DNA from: a virus
Length of the DNA stretch: 30,737 nucleotides
IMG/VR virus record: IMGVR_UViG_3300035703_000322
Coordinates: 1 to 30,737 of that record
Strand: one strand, 5' to 3'
Shown here piece by piece: positions 7,837 through 13,559 of this stretch. Both the position numbers and the translations under genes were made by a program. The notes below the pieces were generated by a model. That model saw only the letters and a program-made list of their open reading frames with translations, searched no databases and had not been told where the DNA came from. Position 1 is the stretch's first letter; each line of letters opens with the position of its first letter.

Positions 7837-8522
7837 AGTTCGTATTTTGATGGGTTAGGGAAATGCTCACGCAATAACTGGGTCAGGCCATTGCAAACCC
7901 CGTATGGGCCAATACTAAGCCATTTGCGGCCCTTAATCTTGCCGACCCATTGTTCGTATGGCATTGCTTTGTTGACCTTCAAATCGGCTAAAAACTCGAA
8001 GTTGCCGACCTCGTTTATTGTGTAGGCTGTTTTTACAACATACTCCTTTGACCAATCCAAACCCTCCAATGCCAAGTATTTGGCCCGTTGGTAGATAATC
8101 GGGGTGTGGATGTCGGTGTAAAACCGATTCAGTCCGGTCAGCCCGGCCGTATTAAGGATGGCCCCTTTATAGTTTCCAATGGCCTTTTGCCCCCATTCGT
8201 CAATGGTCCCATCGTACCAGTACCGGAAGTCTGCCACATCCATTTTGTCCATCAGAAAATGGTCATCGTTCCACATTATTGCCTTGTCACTGCATTCGGG
8301 GTGACGAAATGCCTCGGCCACCTTTGAATAAATGCTGAATTGCTTTTTGCCAGCCCGGTCCTCTTTTTTTATGTGGATGACATTGGTGACCCATTTCGGA
8401 CACCAGCCAACAATGAAAACCTTGCCGTACCCTGTCAGATTCTTTTCGATTGATCTAAGGGCATACCGCAACTCATTGTCTTGCCATCGGCTTTCAGTCC
8501 CTATCGGTAGGATAATATCCAA
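7833..8522 (-). CDS. Stealth-like sugar (phospho)transferase / glycosyltransferase
   Basis: A 229-residue protein. WQDNELRYALRSIEKN (13-28), then VFIVGWCPKWV (35-45) and IMWNDDHFLM (82-91), match the order and spacing of conserved regions in Stealth-type capsular polysaccharide phosphotransferases, where the paired Asp residues bind metal or donor. Some phage and bacterial homologues are simply annotated as glycosyltransferases, so the exact reaction is open. It is the first enzyme of the cassette and overlaps the upstream RHH-like gene by 29 bases. No membrane segment is visible. Confidence 0.65.
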   Translation of the reverse strand: MDIILPIGTESRWQDNELRYALRSIEKNLTGYGKVFIVGWCPKWVTNVIHIKKEDRAGKKQFSIYSKVAEAFRHPECSDKAIMWNDDHFLMDKMDVADFRYWYDGTIDEWGQKAIGNYKGAILNTAGLTGLNRFYTDIHTPIIYQRAKYLALEGLDWSKEYVVKTAYTINEVGNFEFLADLKVNKAMPYEQWVGKIKGRKWLSIGPYGVCNGLTQLLREHFPNPSKYEL

Positions 8523-8697
8523 TGATGCGTTTTTTAAGGATCAGGGGTATCAAAATATCTCTCACGGCATTTGTCAAACTGCCAAATTCGGCCAATATCA
8601 AATTTTTTTCTTCGTCTGTTAAATAGGCTGAAACCAACTTTTTGCGTTGATTATCAGGCAGTTTTGTGCGTCCTCTTTTCGGTTTGATTGTTTCCAT
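8494..8697 (-). CDS. Small ribbon-helix-helix-like DNA-binding protein
   Basis: A 67-residue protein with a basic N-terminus (KPKRGRTKLPDNQRKK), a strand KLVSAYL (20-26), helix TDEEKNLILAEF, a GS turn (39-40) and helix LTNAVRDILIPLI. This is the MetJ/Arc (RHH) layout, also seen in small plasmid mobilisation accessory proteins. It is the first gene of the leftward unit and sits 17 bases from a 24-base palindrome between divergent promoters, so autoregulation and control of the early promoter are reasonable inferences. The start ATG lies only 4 bases after a TAAATTTG box, which may mean a leaderless transcript or a different promoter. Confidence 0.65.
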   Translation of the reverse strand: METIKPKRGRTKLPDNQRKKLVSAYLTDEEKNLILAEFGSLTNAVRDILIPLILKKRIIGYYPTDRD

Positions 8698-8701
8698 TCA
8701 A

Positions 8702-8709
8702 CAAATTTA
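8702..8709 (-). promoter_or_regulatory. Leftward -7-like box TAAATTTG
   Basis: Minus-strand TAAATTTG fits the Bacteroidota -7 consensus TAnnTTTG, but no TTTG lies at the expected distance upstream. A start site here would fall at the ATG of the RHH-like gene (8697). Support is therefore weak. Confidence 0.3.
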
Positions 8710-8713
8710 AGGG

Positions 8714-8737
8714 AAAACTAAAAATATTTTTGGTTTT
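8714..8737. promoter_or_regulatory. 24-base near-perfect palindrome, candidate operator
   Basis: AAAACTAAAAAT (8714-8725) and ATTTTTGGTTTT (8726-8737) are reverse complements except for one base. The palindrome covers the -33 element of the rightward promoter (8729-8732) and lies between the divergent early and leftward genes. The palindrome in the terS leader shares its AAACTAAAAA half-site. The adjacent RHH-like protein is the obvious candidate ligand (inference). Confidence 0.55.
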
Positions 8738-8759
8738 GTGGAAATGTTTTGTATATTTG
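8729..8759 (+). promoter_or_regulatory. Consensus Bacteroidota promoter for the early rightward genes
   Basis: TTTG (8729-8732), a 19-base spacer and TATATTTG (8752-8759) match the phylum's housekeeping promoter consensus without a mismatch. Transcription should start around 8765, giving a 35-base leader for the gene at 8801 that contains the short palindrome ATGGTGACCAT (8777-8787). Confidence 0.85.
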
Positions 8760-8800
8760 TTCTGCCATCGGGATTGATGGTGACCATTAAAACCAACAAA

Positions 8801-9091
8801 ATGAGCGAAACTATTACCATCCAATTGACCGCACAATTGTACGAATCACCAATGAAAGACCGTAATGAGGAAAAATACGGATATGGTGGTTGCATTTGTT
8901 GTAATAAGCCAATGAAAGAAACAGATTGTTTGTGGATTCACATGAATGAAAATTGGGTTGCTTTAAACCCTCAATTTGTTACCGAAGAAAATTGTTTTGA
9001 ATTGACTGGTGCCAATTCTCAGGGTTGGTTTCCAATTGGCAGTGATTGTGCCAAGAAAATGAAAGGCTTTGTATCTAACCCAAACAAATAA
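8801..9091 (+). CDS. Small Cys-rich early protein
   Basis: A 96-residue first early gene. A CICC knuckle (C31, C33, C34), C43, C65 and a C-terminal WFPIGSDCAKKMKGF with C83 suggest a small zinc-binding fold. The order of Cys-x-x-Cys, WIHM and PIGxxCAKK recalls small conserved proteins of Bacteroidota phages with no known role. An in-frame ATG at 8738 cannot be used by transcripts from the promoter at 8752-8759, so ATG 8801 is chosen. The 48-base element with the first pseudoknot begins at its stop codon. Confidence 0.8.
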   Translation: MSETITIQLTAQLYESPMKDRNEEKYGYGGCICCNKPMKETDCLWIHMNENWVALNPQFVTEENCFELTGANSQGWFPIGSDCAKKMKGFVSNPNK

Positions 9092-9121
9092 AACATCCGG
9101 GGGTGCGTCCGGTCAACGCAC
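9086..9121 (+). promoter_or_regulatory. Early-leader RNA pseudoknot, copy 1
   Basis: After a conserved AAATAAAACATCC segment, stem 1 pairs CCGG (9097-9100) with CCGG (9109-9112). Stem 2 pairs GTGCGT (9103-9108) from its loop with ACGCAC (9116-9121). Loops of 2, 0 and 3 bases fit an H-type pseudoknot. It lies 29 bases upstream of the ATG at 9151. Copy 2 at 9377-9412 keeps both stems. Confidence 0.65.
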
Positions 9122-9150
9122 ATATTCAAATCAAATCAAAACCCAAACAA

Positions 9151-9378
9151 ATGAATCAATCATCACACATCATCGCCTTCGGTGTTTATTATGTACCAAA
9201 TCGCGAAGGCAAAATTTTCGCTGGTCTAAAATCTGAATTACAAGGTGCATTTAATAACCAATCAGACGCAATTGATTTTTGTCAATCATTGCAAATTGGA
9301 GGGAATTATGACGAGTTGCATGTTGGTTATCGTGTTTACCCAATGCAGTACATTCCAAAAAATGTCATTGTTAGATAA
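9151..9378 (+). CDS. Small early protein, unknown function
   Basis: A 75-residue protein, MNQSSHIIAFGVYYVPNREG onward, with a mixed alpha/beta look (FGVYYVP and YRVYPMQYIP strands around a Ser/Asp-rich helix). No domain is recognised. ATG 9151 is preferred over ATG 9103, which lies inside pseudoknot copy 1 and would prepend a Lys/Pro-rich tail. The gene is bracketed by the two pseudoknot copies: one in its leader, one starting at its stop codon. Confidence 0.7.
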   Translation: MNQSSHIIAFGVYYVPNREGKIFAGLKSELQGAFNNQSDAIDFCQSLQIGGNYDELHVGYRVYPMQYIPKNVIVR

Positions 9379-9412
9379 ATAAAACATCCAGGGGTGCGTC
9401 TGGTAAACGCAC
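9377..9412 (+). promoter_or_regulatory. Early-leader RNA pseudoknot, copy 2
   Basis: The same architecture as copy 1: stem 1 CCAG (9388-9391) with CTGG (9400-9403), stem 2 GTGCGT (9394-9399) with ACGCAC (9407-9412). Compared with copy 1, a G-C pair in stem 1 has become A-T and the only other change is in the loop before stem 2's 3' strand. It lies 17 bases before the ATG at 9430. Confidence 0.65.
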
Positions 9413-9429
9413 TATTTTAAATCAACCAC

Positions 9430-9528
9430 ATGAAACCAAACCCCGAAATGTACGACATCAAAGGATGGAAACTCGCCGTCATTTTCTTTGTCATCTTATT
9501 CTTAACCCAACAATTAGAAAAACTTTAA
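9430..9528 (+). CDS. Tiny membrane peptide
   Basis: A 32-residue frame (MKPNPEMYDIKGWKLAV start) with a single hydrophobic helix LAVIFFVILFLTQQL near the C-terminus. It starts 17 bases after pseudoknot copy 2 and stops two bases before the next ATG (9531), so spacing supports a real gene. The function is unknown; small early membrane peptides of phages may alter host physiology or exclude other phages, but nothing here shows that. Confidence 0.55.
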   Translation: MKPNPEMYDIKGWKLAVIFFVILFLTQQLEKL

Positions 9529-9530
9529 TC

Positions 9531-9827
9531 ATGGAAATCACCATCAAAAAGCAGCACGAACAAACCATCCACATCCCAGTTCCTTGTTTTTGGAAATCTA
9601 CTTATCGGTATGTCGGATTGATTGATGAATCAACATTGGTCACGTTTGCCAATTACGGGTCAATCTGTGAAGTCACAAACTACAAATTTCCAGAAAGTGG
9701 AATGGCATGGTTGGAGGCAACCCAAACGGATGAAAACTTTGCCATTGCTACCGAGGAGGATTTTTTTGAGGCATACGATGAAGCAATGAAATCCATCACA
9801 ATCACCCCAATACTGAAAACATGGTAG
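9531..9827 (+). CDS. Early protein, unknown function
   Basis: A 98-residue acidic protein from ATG 9531 (MEITIKKQHEQTIHIPVPCF). It has strands in the first half and an acidic helix EEDFFEAYDEAMKSI near the end. No family is recognised. The longer frame from 9465 would overlap the membrane peptide gene and starts at a poorer position. Its stop overlaps the next gene's start by seven bases. Confidence 0.7.
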   Translation: MEITIKKQHEQTIHIPVPCFWKSTYRYVGLIDESTLVTFANYGSICEVTNYKFPESGMAWLEATQTDENFAIATEEDFFEAYDEAMKSITITPILKTW

Positions 9828-9997
9828 ACATCTTTATTTATGTGGCTTTTACCGCCATTATGGTGTACGGCATCTATATGCTTTATCTTGACTGGGACAT
9901 CAACTATAAACGCAAGCAGAAACGAGCCAAACGGCCCAAGGCCGGACCAGTCCGCAAAGCGGAGTATGATTGCACCGAAAACTTTTATCACGATTAA
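9821..9997 (+). CDS. Small single-span membrane protein
   Basis: A 58-residue product with an N-terminal hydrophobic helix (IFIYVAFTAIMVYGIYMLYL, about residues 4-23), then a strongly basic stretch NYKRKQKRAKRPKAG and an acidic/aromatic tail. The charge bias predicts the C-terminus in the cytoplasm. It overlaps the preceding gene by seven bases in a different frame. The function is unknown. It is the last gene before the double terminator. Confidence 0.65.
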   Translation: MVDIFIYVAFTAIMVYGIYMLYLDWDINYKRKQKRAKRPKAGPVRKAEYDCTENFYHD

Positions 9998-10027
9998 TGC
10001 GTACGGGGAGCATCAACTGACCCGACC

Positions 10028-10089
10028 CCACGGGGCAAACACTACAATGTTTTGTTTTGGTTTGGATCAAACCCCGTGGTACTTTTTTT
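10028..10089 (+). terminator. Rightward terminator-like hairpin 1
   Basis: CCACGGGG (10028-10035) pairs with CCCCGTGG (10072-10079), and CAAAC (10036-10040) with GTTTG (10060-10064) extends the inside. Seven T residues follow (10083-10089). The loop is long for a simple terminator, so it may also fold as a leader structure. Confidence 0.6.
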
Positions 10090-10117
10090 CTCATATGCAG
10101 TTGGTTTTTATGGTTAA

Positions 10118-10148
10118 CCCCGATGTTTCTACATTGGGGGCATTTTTT
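10118..10148 (+). terminator. Rightward terminator-like hairpin 2
   Basis: CCCCGATGT (10118-10126), a TTCT loop and ACATTGGGG (10131-10139) form a 9-bp stem with one G-T pair. Six T residues follow at 10143-10148. It ends 30 bases before the start of the 10179 gene. I see no TAnnTTTG promoter between it and that gene. Confidence 0.75.
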
Positions 10149-10178
10149 CACTAACTTAGACACACAAACAAACACACT

Positions 10179-10862
10179 ATGTCAAACGAAATCACCACAT
10201 TTGATTTGGGCAAACCAGCCCAAGCTATCGAAGTCGCTGCCATCTTGCAACGATTTGTAAAGGAAAAGAAACTAACCGCCAACATTAAAGGCAAGGACTA
10301 TCCAATGGTTGAGGCTTGGGCATTTGCCGGGTCGCAACTGGGCCTTTACCCGGTTCTACAATTTGTACAGGATCAGTCAGACGGCAATCAAATCAAATAC
10401 TTAGCCGAGGTAAATGTGTTCCGTTATTCGGACAATATGATGGTTGGCAAAGGCATTGCAGTATGTTCCAACAAAGAGGCCAACAAACGTCAGTGGGACG
10501 AATACGCAATTTGCTCAATGGCTCAAACACGGGCAACCGGGAAGGCATTCCGAAACCTTTTATCTTGGATAATGAAAGCCGCCGGATTTGAGGCCACACC
10601 AGCGGAGGAAATGGACTTCAACAAGCCATCGGAGGACAACTACCCGACCGATGGGGAACGTGATATTTTGAGGAAGTTAGTTTGGTCAACGGATATGAAT
10701 GACGAGGAAAGGGAACGGGCATTTGAGGCCATTGATATGTGTCCTAATTATGATTACTATCAAAAACTGCAATTTCGATTGGAGGAACGGCAACTGCCAC
10801 TTGATCAGGTGCAAAACCCAACCCAAAAGGAGATTTCCAAACACATAAAAAAACTGAAATGA
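10179..10862 (+). CDS. Conserved early phage protein, possibly recombination-related
   Basis: A 227-residue protein. The conserved-looking core is NIKGKDYPMVEAWAFAGSQLG (residues 35-55), KYLAEVNVFR, then EYAICSMAQTRATGKAFRNLL followed by AAGFEATPAEEMD. The SMAQTRATGKAFRN pattern resembles the Gln-Thr-Arg-Ala-x-Gly-x-Ala-x-Arg stretch in single-strand annealing proteins of the ERF/Rad52 type, but the likeness is short and I would not assign the family from it. It heads the DNA-metabolism cluster behind the two terminators. It is joined to the next gene by an ATGA overlap. Confidence 0.7.
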   Translation: MSNEITTFDLGKPAQAIEVAAILQRFVKEKKLTANIKGKDYPMVEAWAFAGSQLGLYPVLQFVQDQSDGNQIKYLAEVNVFRYSDNMMVGKGIAVCSNKEANKRQWDEYAICSMAQTRATGKAFRNLLSWIMKAAGFEATPAEEMDFNKPSEDNYPTDGERDILRKLVWSTDMNDEERERAFEAIDMCPNYDYYQKLQFRLEERQLPLDQVQNPTQKEISKHIKKLK

Positions 10863-11131
10863 GAAAACTAAACATCACTGTTGAACTATGGGACGAACAG
10901 GAGGACGGCACGGAAACGGCCCAGTCATATGACCTATTCGTTGAAATAGAATGGGAGGATTCCGAACCAGCCAGTTTGCACCATACTGCACATCAAGGAT
11001 TTTTCCGCATAGATGTGTTGGATTGGAATGGTGTGGACAAAGATTCGGAACTTGGCAAACGCATATTGGATGCGGCCTACGACCTTGACTGGTGTGAAAT
11101 GTTGGACGAAATCAATGATGACATATATTAA
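10859..11131 (+). CDS. Acidic early protein, unknown function
   Basis: A 90-residue, very acidic product (WDEQEDGTETAQ, EIEWEDSEP, and a DAAYDLDWCEMLDEINDDIY tail). It overlaps the upstream gene by ATGA. No domain is recognised. The charge pattern would suit a DNA mimic or an acidic partner of a DNA-binding neighbour, but that is a guess. Confidence 0.7.
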   Translation: MRKLNITVELWDEQEDGTETAQSYDLFVEIEWEDSEPASLHHTAHQGFFRIDVLDWNGVDKDSELGKRILDAAYDLDWCEMLDEINDDIY

Positions 11132-11143
11132 AAACAAACACAA

Positions 11144-11398
11144 ATGGAACAAAAATTCCCCAAAGGCATCCGGGCCTTTAAGCCGAGAGAAAACGCACCG
11201 CAATTTGTAGTCAGTGAATTAGTAATTGACCCAAAGGAATTGGTGCAGTATTGCAACGAAAACAAAAACTTGTTGACTGATTACAAGGGTGCGGATCAGC
11301 TAAAATTGACCGTTCTTTTGTCCAAGGATGGCACCAAGCACAACATCCAAGTCAACACATTCAAACCCAAAGTTGAATCAACTGACCTTCCGTTCTAA
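11144..11398 (+). CDS. Probable small ssDNA-binding-like protein with acidic tip
   Basis: An 84-residue protein, FPKGIRAFKPRENAPQFV onward, with alternating strands and a C-terminus STDLPF. A short acidic tail ending in Pro-Phe is the signature tip by which SSB proteins recruit partners. The body resembles small phage proteins found next to recombination genes. Neighbours (the 10179 protein, methyltransferase, NinG-like protein) support a DNA-metabolism role. The body is too short for a standard OB-fold SSB (about 110 residues), so the call stays tentative. The stop shares one base with the next ATG. Confidence 0.55.
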   Translation: MEQKFPKGIRAFKPRENAPQFVVSELVIDPKELVQYCNENKNLLTDYKGADQLKLTVLLSKDGTKHNIQVNTFKPKVESTDLPF

Positions 11399-11784
11399 TG
11401 ACACACGAACAATTAACCGAAAAGGCCACTAAATTCCAATCATTTTTGGAGGGTAAGTTTGGCAACGAACCGGAGGAACTATTGGAACGCATCCAACACC
11501 TTGCAATTTTGGTCGCCCAGTCCGGGCAATGTTTGGCCGAGGCAAAGCAACACCAAGATGCCGTGATCAACGGGGCAATTGGTGAAGCAATTGAGAAAAT
11601 GTACAATGAAAAGTTGTCGGCCTCAACTATCAACCAATTTGTCCGAACCGCCGCCAAGGATCAAAACTACCTTGTCAATTGGCTGGACCGGATAAATGCC
11701 ACCGCAACGCATCAACTGGATGCCATTCGCACCATTATTTCGTATCGCAAATCCGAGTTTAATTCTTTGAATTATGGAACTTAA
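11398..11784 (+). CDS. Helical early protein, unknown function
   Basis: A 128-residue, mostly helical protein (MTHEQLTEKATKFQSFLEGK start). The C-terminal half has LSASTINQFVRTAAKDQNYL, WLDRINATATHQLDAIRTI and SYRKSEF, a pattern I associate with small conserved proteins in early clusters of Bacteroidota phages. No enzymatic motif is visible. It starts in a TAATG junction with the SSB-like gene and overlaps the methyltransferase by 11 bases. Confidence 0.72.
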   Translation: MTHEQLTEKATKFQSFLEGKFGNEPEELLERIQHLAILVAQSGQCLAEAKQHQDAVINGAIGEAIEKMYNEKLSASTINQFVRTAAKDQNYLVNWLDRINATATHQLDAIRTIISYRKSEFNSLNYGT

Positions 11785-12523
11785 TAAAATATACAATGAA
11801 AATTGTTTAGATACAATGGCTAAAATGCCAACTGGATTTGTTGATTTAGTTGTGACTTCTCCACCATATGATAATTTAAGAGAATACAAAGGCTATGTTT
11901 TTGACTTTGAAACAATTGCAAATCAATTGTATAGAATAACAAAAGTAGGCGGCATAGTTGTTTGGGTTGTTGGTGATGCAACTATAAACGGAAGCGAATC
12001 AGGAACAAGTTTTCGTCAAGCATTATATTTTATGCAATGCGGTTTCAAATTACATGACACAATGATTTACCAAAAAAATAGTTGTGCTTATCCATCTCAT
12101 AAAAATTCAAACAGATATTCACAAATGTTTGAATATATGTTCGTTTTTTCAAATGGCATACCAAAAACACACAATTTGATATGCGATAAAAAAAACAAAT
12201 GGGCCGGGCATTCATCATTTGATGGTAAAATTTCATCGGTTAGCGAATTTTCGCCAAGGGGAAACATTTGGGAATATGTCACATCATTTAATGATAAAAC
12301 AGAACACCCAGCGGTATTCCCAGAATATCTTGCATCTGACCACATAAAAACATGGAGCAATGAAGGTGATTTAGTTTATGATTGTTTTGGCGGATCAGGA
12401 ACAACGGCTAAAATGGCTCATTTGCTAAATCGAAATTGGATTTTATCCGAAATAAGTGATGAATATGTTAATTTGGCAAATAAAAGATTGCAAGCATACA
12501 TAAACCAACAAATCTTATTTTGA
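11774..12523 (+). CDS. DNA methyltransferase, beta class (N4-cytosine or N6-adenine)
   Basis: A 249-residue protein with catalytic motif IV TSPPY (28-32) before the SAM-binding motif I DCFGGSGTTAKMA (203-215), the order of beta-class amino-methyltransferases (PF01555). TSPPY occurs in both N4C and N6A enzymes, so the base is not decided. There is no partner nuclease, so host-restriction evasion or epigenetic marking is likely. The gene is strikingly AT-rich: two 60-base rows (11881-11940, 12121-12180) contain 16 G+C each, against 26 in a row of the next gene (12541-12600). This suggests recent transfer. Confidence 0.92.
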   Translation: MELNKIYNENCLDTMAKMPTGFVDLVVTSPPYDNLREYKGYVFDFETIANQLYRITKVGGIVVWVVGDATINGSESGTSFRQALYFMQCGFKLHDTMIYQKNSCAYPSHKNSNRYSQMFEYMFVFSNGIPKTHNLICDKKNKWAGHSSFDGKISSVSEFSPRGNIWEYVTSFNDKTEHPAVFPEYLASDHIKTWSNEGDLVYDCFGGSGTTAKMAHLLNRNWILSEISDEYVNLANKRLQAYINQQILF

Positions 12524-12942
12524 TGGCACTTGAAACCATCCCCAAATTAACCGCAAAAGCCCAACGGATATTCAACACATATATTCGTGAACGGGATAGC
12601 CGAAATGGGTTTTTTACTTGCATCTCATGTTTTCGGTCATTACCTACGGATCAAATGGATGCTGGGCATTATGTACCCGTAAAAGGTGGTTCATTCCTTA
12701 GATTTAACGAATGGAACGTGAACGGGGAATGTAAACGATGCAACGGCTTTGACGAATTTCATTTGATAGGTTATCGAAAACACCTAATTATGAAACTCGG
12801 AAAGGATGCGGTCGAATGGTTGGAAAATCACCGCCATGAGGTTAAAAAGTGGACCCGTTCAGAACTCAACGAACTCATCACCAAATACAAAACAAATGGC
12901 AAAGCAAAGTCAAACAGATCAGATTCTCAACTACCTTTCTAA
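12523..12942 (+). CDS. NinG-like HNH/recombination protein
   Basis: A 139-residue protein with Cys pairs C33/C36 (FTCISC) and C70/C73 (ECKRC) around DAGHYVPVKGGSFLRFNEWN, followed by GFDEFHLIGYRKHL. This is the pattern of lambda NinG (PF05766), an HNH-related protein thought to act on recombination intermediates. The start overlaps the methyltransferase stop as TGATG; the TTG three bases earlier is less likely. The C-terminus is SDSQLPF, again with a Pro-Phe end like SSB tips. Its last 47 bases overlap the next gene. Confidence 0.87.
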   Translation: MALETIPKLTAKAQRIFNTYIRERDSRNGFFTCISCFRSLPTDQMDAGHYVPVKGGSFLRFNEWNVNGECKRCNGFDEFHLIGYRKHLIMKLGKDAVEWLENHRHEVKKWTRSELNELITKYKTNGKAKSNRSDSQLPF

Positions 12943-13099
12943 TGGTAAAGTAATCACCCCAATTGAAGCATTAAACAAATTTGGATGTTTACGATTGGCT
13001 GCCCGTATTGCTGACCTACGCAAAAGCGGACACCTAATTTTCACCGATTCAATCACCAAAAACGGCAAAACCTTTGCCAGTTATAAACTTATAAAATGA
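12896..13099 (+). CDS. Winged helix-turn-helix protein (HTH_39-like)
   Basis: A 67-residue protein, MAKQSQTDQILNYLSNGKVI onward, with PIEALNKFGCLRLAARIADLRKSGHLIF. This matches the small HTH_39 (PF14090) family, in which a helix-turn-helix is followed by a beta-wing (here ITKNGKTFASYKLI). It presumably binds DNA near the replication cluster. ATG 12896 is chosen over the longer frame from 12806, whose extra residues are a shadow of the NinG-like gene. It ends in an ATGA overlap with the DnaA-like gene. Confidence 0.8.
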   Translation: MAKQSQTDQILNYLSNGKVITPIEALNKFGCLRLAARIADLRKSGHLIFTDSITKNGKTFASYKLIK

Positions 13100-13536
13100 T
13101 CCAGTACATCAAAACAGCAAACGCAATCATTGAAAAGTATTGTGAAACAATGGAAGTCCCTGTTTCAATACTACTTAAACGCACAAAAAGGACTGGCACT
13201 AAATACGGCACCCGTTGTTTCCGTGTTTACAAAACCGTTTCACTTTCCTTCATGCGTCAATCCCTTGGGTACTATCTTTACAAAAACCTACCCCTTTCAA
13301 CCTCACAAATCGGGAAAATGATTGGTTATTCAGACCATTCATCGGTGGTACTTTACTCAAAGATTGTCGAAGATCATTTCCAAATCAAAGACCCGTATTT
13401 TTTGCCGTATTATGACAAACTGGTGGAAGTCGCTCAACCACTGATCAAGGATGTGAAATTTGACCGAAATGACATTTGGAAGGTCAGATATCAAAAGTCT
13501 GTGGATAAAAGAGTAGGCAAACTTTTGGCAGTGTAA
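13096..13536 (+). CDS. DnaA domain IV-like DNA-binding protein
   Basis: A 146-residue protein. The central LPLSTSQIGKMIGYSDHSSV (about residues 65-84) and the following VLYSKIVEDH closely resemble the DnaA C-terminal domain, where IG-x-x-x-x-RDHSTV reads DnaA boxes; the Arg before Asp-His-Ser is Ser here. No AAA+ domain is present. It probably marks an origin or competes with host DnaA. A perfect DnaA box (TGTGGATAA, reverse complement of TTATCCACA) lies in its own 3' end at 13500-13508, just before the large gap. Confidence 0.75.
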   Translation: MIQYIKTANAIIEKYCETMEVPVSILLKRTKRTGTKYGTRCFRVYKTVSLSFMRQSLGYYLYKNLPLSTSQIGKMIGYSDHSSVVLYSKIVEDHFQIKDPYFLPYYDKLVEVAQPLIKDVKFDRNDIWKVRYQKSVDKRVGKLLAV

Positions 13537-13555
13537 CAAAAAAATACTATTATTG
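13524..13555 (+). promoter_or_regulatory. Candidate promoter downstream of the DnaA-like gene
   Basis: TTTG (13524-13527), a 20-base spacer and TATTATTG (13548-13555) match the Bacteroidota consensus with one mismatch in the -7 box. A transcript would start near 13561, at the foot of the hairpin described next. Confidence 0.5.
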
Positions 13556-13559
13556 TGAC

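Noticed and set aside
9680-10175. Leftward frames opposite the small early genes
   Set aside because: They lie opposite better-spaced rightward genes and run through the two terminators; the composition looks like antisense shadow.
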